A stretch of 38,588 nucleotides of DNA from Clostridia bacterium (lineage in GTDB: Bacteria; Bacillota; Clostridia; Christensenellales; CAG-138): NCBI GenBank assembly GCA_017554455.1, contig JAFZIH010000009.1, forward strand, positions 1-38,588, in the 5' to 3' direction. Within the stretch, counting starts at the first letter, position 1; each line of letters opens with the position of its first letter. Below, piece by piece: positions 7,540 to 15,583 of this stretch. Below the pieces are notes generated by a model. The model saw nothing but the letters and a program-made list of their open reading frames with translations, was not told the origin of the DNA and ran no database searches. The position numbers and the translations under genes were made by a program.

Positions 7540-8475
7540 TTATTCCTCCGTCAATTCATCTTCGGTCGGCATGGCAGGGATCGCACCGGGTCGGCTTGCG
7601 GTGATCGACGCCGCACGGTTGGCGTACCGTACGTAGCGTTCGATCCGTTCGGGCGTGAGCCCCTTGAGTCCCCCGTGCTTTGCAATGCGGGAAACGAACG
7701 CGCCGAAGAACGTGTCGCCCGCGCCGTTCGTGTCCGCAACCTTTACCTTGAATCCCGGGACCGTGCCGGAATCCTTCCCGTATCTCCAGTAGGCGCCGTT
7801 TGCGCCGAGCGTGACGATCACAAGCTTCACGCCCTGTTCGATCAGTGCTTCGGCGGCTTTCTCCGGCGCTTCATATCCCGACAGCAGCAGCGTTTCCTCC
7901 TCGCTGATCTTTACGATATCGCAGAGCGGCAGCACGGAACGCATGACCTCGATTGCTTCCGCTTCGCCGCTCCACAGCGACGCGCGGTAGTTCGGATCGT
8001 AGGTGATCAGCGCACCGTTTTCCTTTGCCTGTTTCACCGCGGAGACGATCGTGTCGCGGCAGGCGACCGCCGCCAGCGAAACGCTGCCGAAGTGCAGGAT
8101 CTCCGCGTGCGACGCGGCTTCGAGCGCTTTTGCGCGGTCGATCTGCGTGTCCGCGCCGGGCTTGCGGCAGAATGCGAAGCTGCGTTCTCCATGCGGATCG
8201 ACGGTCACGACGGCAAGCGTCGTATCGGCATTGTCCGTCGTCTGCAATGCGCTCGCGTTCACGCCGTAGTGCAGCAGCGTGTTTTTCAGGATCGCGCCGA
8301 ACGGATCGTTGCCGACGCAGCCGATGAAAGCGGTTTCTATACCGAGCTTCCGCGCTGCGACCGCAAGGTTCGCGGGCGCGCCGCCCGGGATCGCCGCAAA
8401 GATCGCGTTGCCGTTTGCGTCCGTTCCCGTCTGCGTCATGTCGATCAGAATCTCTCCGATGGTTGTGATTCTCAT
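7540..8475 (-). CDS. scrK: Fructokinase, PfkB family
   Basis: This cytoplasmic kinase phosphorylates fructose to fructose-6-phosphate. The 311 residues show the PfkB/ribokinase signatures: N-terminal GEILIDM and GGAPANLAVAARKLG for sugar binding, and C-terminal DTNGAGDTFFGAF with the catalytic base Asp254. The sequence matches the fructokinase subgroup that accompanies sucrose operons. An AAGGGGAAAG site precedes ATG 8475. It heads the operon with the amylosucrase-like enzyme, which releases free fructose; the GH32 hydrolase would release it too. Other PfkB sugars such as KDG are possible but fit the context less well. Confidence 0.9.
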   Translation of the reverse strand: MRITTIGEILIDMTQTGTDANGNAIFAAIPGGAPANLAVAARKLGIETAFIGCVGNDPFGAILKNTLLHYGVNASALQTTDNADTTLAVVTVDPHGERSFAFCRKPGADTQIDRAKALEAASHAEILHFGSVSLAAVACRDTIVSAVKQAKENGALITYDPNYRASLWSGEAEAIEVMRSVLPLCDIVKISEEETLLLSGYEAPEKAAEALIEQGVKLVIVTLGANGAYWRYGKDSGTVPGFKVKVADTNGAGDTFFGAFVSRIAKHGGLKGLTPERIERYVRYANRAASITASRPGAIPAMPTEDELTEE

Positions 8476-8520
8476 ATTTATACTTTCCCCTTTTCAGCGT
8501 TGATGGGCTTCTGATACTTT

Positions 8521-8549
8521 AGTATACCGTATATCGGGATTGATTGCAA
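8521..8549 (-). promoter_or_regulatory. Promoter of the scrK-amylosucrase-HAD operon
   Basis: TTGCAA (8549-8544), a 17-base spacer and TATACT (8526-8521) read leftward, 45 bases before the scrK start. An AT-rich partial dyad (TATACCGTATA, 8523-8533) overlaps the -10 and could be an operator. Confidence 0.75.
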
Positions 8550-8599
8550 GGAAAAAAGGGCGGAAGGCGCGAATTCGGTTTAGCACTCTCACATTTCGA

Positions 8600-8628
8600 T
8601 TGACAGCGACAAATTCATTTGATATTAT
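8600..8628 (+). promoter_or_regulatory. Promoter of the gntP-glycerate kinase operon
   Basis: TTGACA (8600-8605), a 17-base spacer and TATTAT (8623-8628) read rightward, 43 bases before the permease start. It is arranged back to back with the scrK promoter. Confidence 0.85.
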
Positions 8629-8671
8629 ATATTCATACTGGTAAATAAATATACAGAAGGGGGTTTTTGTT

Positions 8672-10066
8672 ATGACCGGTATATGGCTCATCATTGCGTT
8701 CGTCGTGGCGATTGTCGCGATGATCCTGCTGATCTCGAAGCTGAAGGTACATCCTTTCCTCGCGATCATGTTGATCTCTCTTATTCTTGCTCTGTTGGCA
8801 GGGATTCCTCTGATAGACATCAAGGATGAAGCGGGGAATGTCGTTACAAAGGGGATCCCGACCATTATCGGCGAAGGATTCTCCGGAACGTTCTCGTCGA
8901 TCGGTATCGTCATTATCCTCGGCGCCTTCATCGGCACCGTGCTTGAAAAGACGGGTGCGGCGCTGAAGCTTGCCGACATGGTCATCAAGGTCGTCGGTGA
9001 AAAGCATCCGGACCTCGCAATCATGCTGATGGGCTGGGTCGTTTCCATCCCGGTCTTCTGCGACAGCGGCTTTGTCATTCTGAACCCGATCCGCAAGGCA
9101 CTCGTCAAGCGCACAAAGGTATCGAGCGTCACCATGACGATCTGCCTCTCCTGCGGTCTGTATATCGCACACGTCTTCATCCCGCCGACGCCCGGCCCGA
9201 TCGCTGCGGCGGATAAGCTCGGCGGCGGCGAATACCTGCTGCTCATCATCGGCATCGGCGTGCTGTGCTCCGTCTTCCCGCTGATCGCAGGTCTCATCTA
9301 TGCAAAGCTCATCGGCAAAAAGATCAAGAGCGCAGACGAAGTTGCTGAAACCGATGAAACCGTCAAGACCTATGAAGAACTCAAAGCCGAATTCGGCAAA
9401 CTTCCCAACGGTCTGAACGCCATCGCACCGCTGCTCGTCCCGATCCTTCTGATGGCTGTTTCCTCCATCGTGACGATGGTCGGCGGAACCGGATTCTTCG
9501 CCGATCTGTTCAAATTCCTCGGTACGCCGATCATGGCGCTTGCCGTCGGTACCGTCTTCGCGATCATTCAGCTCTTTACCGCAAAGAAGGGCAAGGAGTT
9601 CTATAACCTCACCAACGAAACGCTGAAGACCGTCGGACCGATTCTGTTCGTTACGGCGGCGGGCGGCGTGCTCGGCAAGGTCATTTCGGTTTCCGATATG
9701 ATGAACTTCATCAAGGACAACGCGAACGTCTTCCAGGTACTGGGCATCTTCTTCCCGTTCCTCCTCGCCGCGATCCTCAAGAGCGCGCAGGGTTCTTCCA
9801 CCGTTGCGATCACCACGAGTGCAAGCATCGTTGCTCCGCTGCTCGGCGTGCTCGGCTTTGCGACGCCGGTTGAGATCGCGCTCGTCGTTATGGCGATCGG
9901 CGCCGGCGCTATGACCGTGTCCCACGCGAACGACAGCTACTTCTGGGTTGTCACTAACTTCGGCGACATGACGCCGGAACAGGGCTACAAGACGCAGACG
10001 CTGATGACGCTCGTCATCGGTATCGCCGCAATGGTCGAGATCTTCATTCTCAGCTTGATCTTCTGA
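8672..10066 (+). CDS. GntP-family gluconate/glycerate permease
   Basis: This is an integral membrane proton symporter of the gluconate:H+ (GntP) family. The 464-residue protein is almost entirely hydrophobic helices and carries family blocks such as LKVHPFLAIML, SGTFSSIGIVIILG, FCDSGFVILNP, HVFIPPTPGPIAAA, KSAQGSSTVAITT and SHANDSYFWVVTNF. GAAGGGGG precedes ATG 8672. The next gene in the operon is a glycerate kinase. D-glycerate is therefore the likeliest substrate, rather than gluconate; this is inferred from context only. Confidence 0.93.
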   Translation: MTGIWLIIAFVVAIVAMILLISKLKVHPFLAIMLISLILALLAGIPLIDIKDEAGNVVTKGIPTIIGEGFSGTFSSIGIVIILGAFIGTVLEKTGAALKLADMVIKVVGEKHPDLAIMLMGWVVSIPVFCDSGFVILNPIRKALVKRTKVSSVTMTICLSCGLYIAHVFIPPTPGPIAAADKLGGGEYLLLIIGIGVLCSVFPLIAGLIYAKLIGKKIKSADEVAETDETVKTYEELKAEFGKLPNGLNAIAPLLVPILLMAVSSIVTMVGGTGFFADLFKFLGTPIMALAVGTVFAIIQLFTAKKGKEFYNLTNETLKTVGPILFVTAAGGVLGKVISVSDMMNFIKDNANVFQVLGIFFPFLLAAILKSAQGSSTVAITTSASIVAPLLGVLGFATPVEIALVVMAIGAGAMTVSHANDSYFWVVTNFGDMTPEQGYKTQTLMTLVIGIAAMVEIFILSLIF

Positions 10067-10076
10067 TCCAAACAGT

Positions 10077-10109
10077 AAGCGCGCTGTCTTTCCCGGCAGC
10101 GCGCTTTTT
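10077..10109 (+). terminator. Intergenic terminator-like hairpin between permease and glycerate kinase
   Basis: A GC-rich 10-base perfect stem (10077-10086 with 10097-10106) is followed by TTTTT, inside the 58-base gap before the AGGAGG of the kinase. It should reduce readthrough into the kinase, giving more permease than kinase transcript. Confidence 0.75.
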
Positions 10110-10124
10110 CTTACAGGAGGTATT

Positions 10125-11360
10125 ATGAATCATCTTTTACGTTCCCACGCAGATCAGATCGTGAAGGAAGCGATCGCCGCCGTACAGCCGGACGCCGCGG
10201 TGCAGCGCGCTCTGAAAAGCATGAATTTTCGCGGTCGGCTGCTGCTCGTTTCCGCAGGCAAAGCCGCGTGGCAGATGGCAAAAGCTGCTTCCGACGCGCT
10301 CGGCGACCGCATCGAAAAGGGCGTCGTCGTAACAAAGTACGAGCACGTCATGGGGCCGATCGCGAACTTCGACTGTTTCGAAGCCGGGCACCCCGTGCCG
10401 GATGAAAATTCCTTCAAAGGCACGCAGGCGGCGCTCGATCTCGTCGCCGATCTTTCCGAACAGGACACCGTGCTGTTCCTGCTCTCCGGCGGCGGCAGCG
10501 CACTGTTTGAAAAGCCGCTCGTTCCCGCGGAAGAGCTGCAGAACATCACCGGACAGCTTCTCGCCTGCGGCGCGGACATTACGGAGATCAATACGATCCG
10601 CAAGCGCCTGTCCGCGGTCAAGGGCGGTCGCTTTGCGCAGTTCGTCTGGCCGGCAAAGGTCGAGGCGGTCATCCTTTCGGACATCCTCGGCGATCCGCTG
10701 GACATGATCGCGTCCGGTCCCGCCTGCCCCGACTCCTCCACCGCGGAGGACGCGCTGCGCATCGCAAAGAAATACGATCTCAAGATGAGCGACGCGGCGC
10801 GTGCGCTGCTCTCCGTCGAAACGCCGAAGATCCTCAACAACGTGCGTTCGCAGATCAACGGCAGCGTACGCGAGCTGTGCGCCGCCGCTGAAAAGACCTG
10901 CAGCGCGCTCGGCTACACGCCGATCCTTCTCACAGATCAGCTCTGCTGCCAGGCAAAGGAGGCAGGCAGCTTCCTCGCTTCGATCCTCAAAACGCACGCG
11001 GACGAAAAGCATTCGATCGCATATATTGCCGGCGGCGAAACGGTCGTCAAGCTTGTCGGCAAGGGCCTCGGCGGCCGCAATCAGGAGCTTGCGCTTGCCG
11101 CGGCTGCGGGTATTGCGGGTCTTCCGAACGCCGCCGTCTTCTCGGTCGGCAGCGACGGGACCGACGGACCGACCGACGCCGCGGGCGGCTATGCCGACGG
11201 CGATACCGTGAAGGAACTTGCCGCGCACGGGCTCACCGTAGACGCGGTGCTCGGCAACAACGACGCCTATCACGCGCTCGAAAAGACCGGCGGATTGATC
11301 ATGACCGGTCCGACCGGCACGAACGTCAACGACGTCGCCGTCGCCCTGCTGCACGTCTGA
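10125..11360 (+). CDS. Glycerate kinase, DUF4147/MOFRL (type 2) family
   Basis: It phosphorylates D-glycerate, most often to 2-phosphoglycerate, feeding lower glycolysis. The 411-residue protein has the N-terminal DUF4147 domain with SAGKAAWQMA, GHPVPDENS and LLSGGGSALFEKP. Its C-terminal MOFRL domain has GGETVVKL, GKGLGGRNQELALAAA, SDGTDGPTDAAGG and GPTGTNVND. Length and motif order are normal for the family. AGGAGG lies 4 bases before ATG 10125. It is co-transcribed with the GntP permease through a terminator-like hairpin and closes with a strong bidirectional terminator. Confidence 0.93.
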   Translation: MNHLLRSHADQIVKEAIAAVQPDAAVQRALKSMNFRGRLLLVSAGKAAWQMAKAASDALGDRIEKGVVVTKYEHVMGPIANFDCFEAGHPVPDENSFKGTQAALDLVADLSEQDTVLFLLSGGGSALFEKPLVPAEELQNITGQLLACGADITEINTIRKRLSAVKGGRFAQFVWPAKVEAVILSDILGDPLDMIASGPACPDSSTAEDALRIAKKYDLKMSDAARALLSVETPKILNNVRSQINGSVRELCAAAEKTCSALGYTPILLTDQLCCQAKEAGSFLASILKTHADEKHSIAYIAGGETVVKLVGKGLGGRNQELALAAAAGIAGLPNAAVFSVGSDGTDGPTDAAGGYADGDTVKELAAHGLTVDAVLGNNDAYHALEKTGGLIMTGPTGTNVNDVAVALLHV

Positions 11361-11371
11361 AAAAACGCATA

Positions 11372-11399
11372 AAAAAAGCACGCAGCCGCGTGCTTTTTT
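11372..11399. terminator. Bidirectional terminator between glycerate kinase and GH32 genes
   Basis: A 12-base stem (11372-11383 with 11388-11399) with a 4-base loop carries A and T runs at its ends. It acts as a terminator for the converging plus-strand kinase gene and minus-strand GH32 gene. Confidence 0.9.
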
Positions 11400-11406
11400 G
11401 TTTCCT

Positions 11407-12873
11407 TTATTCCACTTTGAAATCGTCGACGACCGCGCGTTCAAGCTCCCAAAGATGGATCGAGGCGTCGCCGTGTGTGATCAGCCGCTTTTCGCCCGGC
11501 GTCGGGAAGATGCGGGAGGAAAATACCGCGTCGCCGTCATTGACGAAGATCTCGATCGAGCTGCGGTCAACGAAAATGCGGAGGTGTGAGAGTCCCTTTG
11601 GCAGAGGACGGACGCGCGCTTCGCCCTGTTCGATGTTGAACCGCTTCTCCATACCGGAACGATCGACTGTGATCGCTTTCTGCACATCGTCATAGAAAAT
11701 ACGCAGTCCGCCGGAGCCGTCCGCTCTTGCAAACAGACGCAGATCGAGATCGCCGCCGCGGCTGATCAGCTCCAGCTCGCAGACGCGCGGTAAAAGATCG
11801 GTCGCTTCAAGGTCGATCTTCATGCCGCGAAGCGCCCGCAGCGCGTCCAGCGGCTGCTGGATGAGCCGCCGATCCCGCACGCGCAGTTCACGCGGGAGCG
11901 TCAGGCACCCTGACCAGTCCTCTTCATCCGTCGGATAGGACGCGTCCGGCAGACCCATCCACGCAACCAGCGTCGCCTTGTTCCGGTCGTTTGGGTTGGC
12001 AGCGCATTCGGCGGCGTAGGAATCGAATCCGAAATCCAGCACGTGGAAGCGCGTATTGTCCGGCGTGAACGTCAGCGTTTCCCAATCCATGTGCCCGAGA
12101 AGATACCCGTTGTGATGCACGCTGTCCCCGCGCCCCGGAAGCCTGATGTGCTGCGGGCAGAAGATCAGTACGTCGTATCCGCTGATCGTTTCGATCGACG
12201 GACACTCCCACATATCCCCGAAGTCCTCAAATCCGGGGACTTTGAGCTGCCCGGCAAACTGCCAGCCCTCGGTCGGATGCCCGGACCGGTAAACGATCAC
12301 ACAGCCCTGTTTCTCTTTTGTCTGCGCGCCGATGACCAAATAATACGTTCCGTTCTTCTCATTGTAAATGATCTTCGGATCGCGCTGATGCTCGGTATAC
12401 GCAGGGTTCGGTCCGAACAGCGGCGGAAGCTTCTCCGCCGTCCCGTCGTCCTTCAGGTTGACGACACAGGTATACGGCTTTCGTGTCCAATCCTCGTCCC
12501 GGTGATTGCCCGTATAGTAAAGCCGGACCGAATCCGCGGTCGGCAGCGCAGAGCCGGAATACGCGCCTTTGTTGTCGTATTCCGTGTCCGGACGGATGCA
12601 GACGCCCACGTTTTTCCACGTCACAAGGTCCTTGGAAACGGTGTGATACCAGTATTTCAGTCCGTGTACTGCGCCCCACGGGCACCACTGATAGAACAGA
12701 TGCCAGACGCCGTCATGGAACACGAAGCCGTTCGGATCGTTCAAAAGTCCGGTCACCGGTTGGATGTGATACTGCTGACGGTAGTCCGATCCTTCGATCC
12801 GTTCATGCAGATCACGGATCTCGTCTTCGCTTTTCAGTACGCGGTATCGTTCTTCTTTGGTCCACGTCTTCAT
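11407..12873 (-). CDS. scrB: Sucrose-6-phosphate hydrolase, glycoside hydrolase family 32
   Basis: This cytoplasmic enzyme hydrolyses PTS-delivered sucrose-6-phosphate to glucose-6-phosphate and fructose. The 488-residue protein has the five-blade propeller motifs: nucleophile Asp46 (GLLNDPNG), transition-state Asp165 (QRDPK) and acid/base Glu223 (MWECPS), followed by a beta-sandwich C-terminal domain ending in a DRSSIEIFVNDG block. No signal peptide is present. I place the start at ATG 12873, which has GGGAAAGG at proper distance. An in-frame GTG at 12894 and an ATG at 12882 lie upstream but fit the ribosome site worse. It is monocistronic, and its substrate probably comes from the EIIBCA permease at 2503-4341. 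Confidence 0.93.
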   Translation of the reverse strand: MKTWTKEERYRVLKSEDEIRDLHERIEGSDYRQQYHIQPVTGLLNDPNGFVFHDGVWHLFYQWCPWGAVHGLKYWYHTVSKDLVTWKNVGVCIRPDTEYDNKGAYSGSALPTADSVRLYYTGNHRDEDWTRKPYTCVVNLKDDGTAEKLPPLFGPNPAYTEHQRDPKIIYNEKNGTYYLVIGAQTKEKQGCVIVYRSGHPTEGWQFAGQLKVPGFEDFGDMWECPSIETISGYDVLIFCPQHIRLPGRGDSVHHNGYLLGHMDWETLTFTPDNTRFHVLDFGFDSYAAECAANPNDRNKATLVAWMGLPDASYPTDEEDWSGCLTLPRELRVRDRRLIQQPLDALRALRGMKIDLEATDLLPRVCELELISRGGDLDLRLFARADGSGGLRIFYDDVQKAITVDRSGMEKRFNIEQGEARVRPLPKGLSHLRIFVDRSSIEIFVNDGDAVFSSRIFPTPGEKRLITHGDASIHLWELERAVVDDFKVE

Positions 12874-12904
12874 TGCCGTCATCCTTTCCCGCACATATGA
12901 TATA

Positions 12905-12928
12905 TTATGTTACATGATTTTCCGTCAA
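12905..12928 (-). promoter_or_regulatory. Candidate promoter of the GH32 gene
   Basis: TTGACG (12928-12923) is followed 17-18 bases later by an AT-rich stretch on the minus strand (ATATAT or TATATC) usable as the -10, about 30 bases before the chosen start. Confidence 0.5.
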
Positions 12929-13098
12929 AATGCAAGAAGCAACTGCGCATACGATCACATGATCGGTTTGCTCACATTCCTTCGCATTTCAATGTCCCGA
13001 TCCGGTATACAGCAGCTGCATCCATACGCATGCAAATACGGTCAGATTGTCACACAATGAACGATATGAACAGAAAAGCAACCTGTTTGATATGGACA
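12929..13098. other. Intergenic stretch without recognised gene
   Basis: The gap between the GH32 start and the end of the TIR-LRR gene spans about 350 bases. Apart from the GH32 promoter and the hairpin at 13099-13119, I see no ORF with a ribosome site, no tRNA and no repeats. It marks the left boundary of the TIR/RyR module. Confidence 0.4.
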
Positions 13099-13119
13099 GC
13101 ACGCCGGTTTTCGGCGTGC
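13099..13119 (-). terminator. Weak terminator candidate after the TIR-LRR gene
   Basis: A perfect 8-base GC-rich stem (13099-13106 with 13112-13119) and a 5-base loop lie 106 bases downstream of the TIR-LRR stop. On the minus strand no T-run follows, so it may be an mRNA end stabiliser or a Rho-assisted site. Confidence 0.4.
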
Positions 13120-13224
13120 CGTTCTGTTCTTGGTCGGTTTCAGTTCAGATACCCGTCCCGCGCTTTGACGCCGAAGCGTTCTTCGAGAAGGTGCACATCT
13201 GCCAGAACGTGCGTGTGAACGCGT

Positions 13225-15336
13225 TCAATGATAAAGCACAAGACCGTTTGCGGTGCAGCTTGTCTGCATGGCTTCTTCGATTGAAACGATCTCAAGCCGG
13301 GTCCGGACCGCATTTTCCCATTCCAGCTGAACAGAAGGATCCGTCTCAGGTACAAAGATCCTTGTAAACCCGGTCAGCGTCTCCGGAGCGATCCCCGGAA
13401 TCATCTCCGTAATCAGGGAATAGCCCTTTACGGACGCTATCGCCGAACTGTCGCTGATCGGATTGCCGAAAACGGTCAGCGTTCTGTACTCTGCGCCGCA
13501 GTCGATCCCGTCAAGATCGGAAAGATTGTTGTTATGAAGCAATACCGTGATTTTCCTGGTATCCGACGCGTCATTCGACGTGAACGCGGGAAGACCCTTT
13601 GCCGAACCGATCCGGTTATCGGAAAGGTTCAGAACCGTCAGATTCGTCAGATTGCCGAGCGCTTCGATCGTTTCGATCCGGTTTCCGGCCGCGTTCAGCG
13701 TTTCCAGGGACGTCATATCGTGTACAAATCCGATATCCGCCAATCCGCAGCCGTTTACGTTGAGCGTTGTCAACCCGGCGAGCGCGGAAAGGTATGACGG
13801 ATCCGCAAGCGCAATGCCGGAAAGATCCAGTTTTTGCAAGGTGTCTGCGCTTCGAACGAGCACAGACGCGTCCTTCAGGCCGGTGTTTCCCGCAAGGGAT
13901 ACCGCCTCCAGAATGCTGCAGTTCTCAAGTCCTGAAAGCGAAGAGATCCGGTTGCCGGAGAGATCCAGTTTCTTCAGATGCACCAGACCGATAAAGGCAG
14001 ACGTATCGTCGATCCGATTGTCGGAAAAATCGACGGTCGTCAGCTTCGTTTGCGCTGCGATCACGTGAATATCGGAAATCTCGTTCCCGGCAAGCTTCAG
14101 CACCGTAAGCCGATCGCTTTGCGGAAGCGTTGAAATATCGGTGATCCTGTTTTGGGAACAATCGAGCTCGGACAGCTTACCGGCCGACGAAAGGAACTGC
14201 GGGAGCCGGGTAAGCTCGTTTCCGCACAGCGCAACGTGCTGAAGCCGATCGCTGAGAACGAGACCGTCCAGCATTTCATCCGTAACGCCGCATTGATTGA
14301 CCTCAAGAAGCCACAGTTCTTTCAGCGAAGAGAGAAAGCCCATACTGTCGATACCGCTGCAGTTTTTTATTTTCAGGATGCTCAGGTTCATGTCGCCCAG
14401 CGTATCGACAGCGCCCGCTTCAAAGGTGCAATCCTCGAACGTCAGCGAGTTGCATTGATTGAACCGACTGAGTTTCGCAGTCGCTTCGGAACGGATGCTC
14501 TGCCCGGAAATCGTGATGGTTTTTTCGTTCGAATACGTTTTGTCGCCGATCTTTACCTGCTTCTTGAAAGGATTGATGACAAGCAGCAAAATCAACGCTG
14601 TAATAGCCGCGCCGACGGAAAGAAGGATCGGCAAAAGCACTCTCTTTTTTCCGGTTTTGCCGCTGTTTTCGGCGTTTTGCCGTCGATCGGCGGTATGCTT
14701 GTTCTTTTTCGGCTTTGCGGGCTTTTGATGCGGTTTTGCCGCAGATTCTTTCTGTTTTTCGGGGACCGGATTCTTCGATTCGGGCGTTTCGTTTGCCGGC
14801 GGTTCGGGCATGATCGGCGCATGTTCCTGCCGCGGTGCGGCCGGAACGCCGGGCTCTGCCGTTTTCTGCTCCGGTTCCTGCGACACCGCCGTATGCTGCT
14901 CCCTGCACTGCTTCAGAATGTCGAGCGAAATCAGTTTTTGTTCAAAATCCTGCTTGGATGCGTATTTATAGCTCAGCAGGGATTGATACGTTGAGATCTG
15001 CATCTCCATGCCGGGCGACATTTCCGTCGGTTCCAGCAAAACGGACAAAAAGCCCTTGTTGCGGGACAATGCAAAATTGATTTCACGACGGCAGTTCAGG
15101 GATTGTACCGAATTCGGTGAAATAAAAGCGATACAGACGTCACAGTTTGCAAGATGCGCGGCAATGGATTCCGGCCATTCCGTACCGGGATCGATTCCCT
15201 CATCATACCAGACGCGAAAGCCGGAGGACGTGAGCGTGTCGATCAGCGGAAACACCCGGGCAGAATCCCTGTGGCTGTAGCTGACAAATATATAGTTTTG
15301 ATTGCCTTCATAAGGCTTTGGTCTGATCAATTCCAT
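13225..15336 (-). CDS. TIR domain, single-pass membrane, leucine-rich repeat protein
   Basis: The 703-residue protein has an N-terminal TIR domain (about 13-145) with YIFVSYSHRDS, VWYDEGIDPGTEW, CIAFISPNS and LNCRREINFAL. Glu85 in that last block sits where catalytic TIR NADases carry their glutamate. A Pro/Lys-rich linker (about 150-232) leads to one membrane helix (about 233-255) with strong positive charge before it, so the N terminus should be inside and the rest outside. Residues about 318-640 form leucine-rich repeats of about 20-23 residues, e.g. KKLDLSGNRISSLSGL and TVLNLSDNRIGS. The start ATG 15336 is chosen because an upstream in-frame GTG (15378) lies before the predicted transcription start. 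It is divergent from two RyR-domain membrane genes. The layout mirrors an animal Toll receptor in reverse order. Function is inferred: surface or periplasmic sensing coupled to TIR enzymatic or scaffold output. Confidence 0.9.
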   Translation of the reverse strand: MELIRPKPYEGNQNYIFVSYSHRDSARVFPLIDTLTSSGFRVWYDEGIDPGTEWPESIAAHLANCDVCIAFISPNSVQSLNCRREINFALSRNKGFLSVLLEPTEMSPGMEMQISTYQSLLSYKYASKQDFEQKLISLDILKQCREQHTAVSQEPEQKTAEPGVPAAPRQEHAPIMPEPPANETPESKNPVPEKQKESAAKPHQKPAKPKKNKHTADRRQNAENSGKTGKKRVLLPILLSVGAAITALILLLVINPFKKQVKIGDKTYSNEKTITISGQSIRSEATAKLSRFNQCNSLTFEDCTFEAGAVDTLGDMNLSILKIKNCSGIDSMGFLSSLKELWLLEVNQCGVTDEMLDGLVLSDRLQHVALCGNELTRLPQFLSSAGKLSELDCSQNRITDISTLPQSDRLTVLKLAGNEISDIHVIAAQTKLTTVDFSDNRIDDTSAFIGLVHLKKLDLSGNRISSLSGLENCSILEAVSLAGNTGLKDASVLVRSADTLQKLDLSGIALADPSYLSALAGLTTLNVNGCGLADIGFVHDMTSLETLNAAGNRIETIEALGNLTNLTVLNLSDNRIGSAKGLPAFTSNDASDTRKITVLLHNNNLSDLDGIDCGAEYRTLTVFGNPISDSSAIASVKGYSLITEMIPGIAPETLTGFTRIFVPETDPSVQLEWENAVRTRLEIVSIEEAMQTSCTANGLVLYH

Positions 15337-15368
15337 GCCGCGTCCATACCTTTGCTGTTTTCTGCTAC

Positions 15369-15397
15369 ATATTATCACATTTCAGCGGCTCGTGCAA
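15369..15397 (-). promoter_or_regulatory. Promoter of the TIR-LRR gene
   Basis: TTGCAC (15397-15392), a 17-base spacer and TAATAT (15374-15369) read leftward. Transcription would start near 15362, about 26 bases before ATG 15336. Confidence 0.7.
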
Positions 15398-15515
15398 TAC
15401 GCTTCCTGCCGTCAGCGTCCTGCGCCGCCGTATGTTCGCCGCAAAAACTCGGAACCACGCGTTTTTTCATCGCCTGTTTTTGCAATTTGATATTCCTTTT
15501 TCCGTCCGTATGCTA

Positions 15516-15521
15516 TATAAT
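15516..15521 (+). promoter_or_regulatory. -10 element of the RyR-domain membrane gene pair
   Basis: A perfect TATAAT lies 63 bases before the ATG at 15584, with no good -35 (TTCCTT-like only), so an activator may be needed. The leader contains a 6-base inverted repeat (15538-15543 with 15555-15560). Confidence 0.55.
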
Positions 15522-15583
15522 GTAATGTAAAGCTTGTCCATGCAGATCGAAAAGGCATGGTTTCGGATGACGGAGGATTGTTG

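Noticed and set aside
13047..13367. Plus-strand 106-codon frame at the 3' end of the TIR-LRR gene
   Set aside because: No ribosome site or recognisable sequence; its second half overlaps the TIR-LRR coding region antisense.
13300..14300. LRR-coding region as a DNA tandem repeat or CRISPR-like array
   Set aside because: The periodicity is at protein level (about 20-23 residues) with divergent DNA; no identical direct repeats with spacers are present.
15337..15378. N-terminal extension of the TIR-LRR protein from an in-frame GTG at 15378
   Set aside because: The GTG lies upstream of the predicted transcription start (about 15362), and the TIR domain is complete from ATG 15336.
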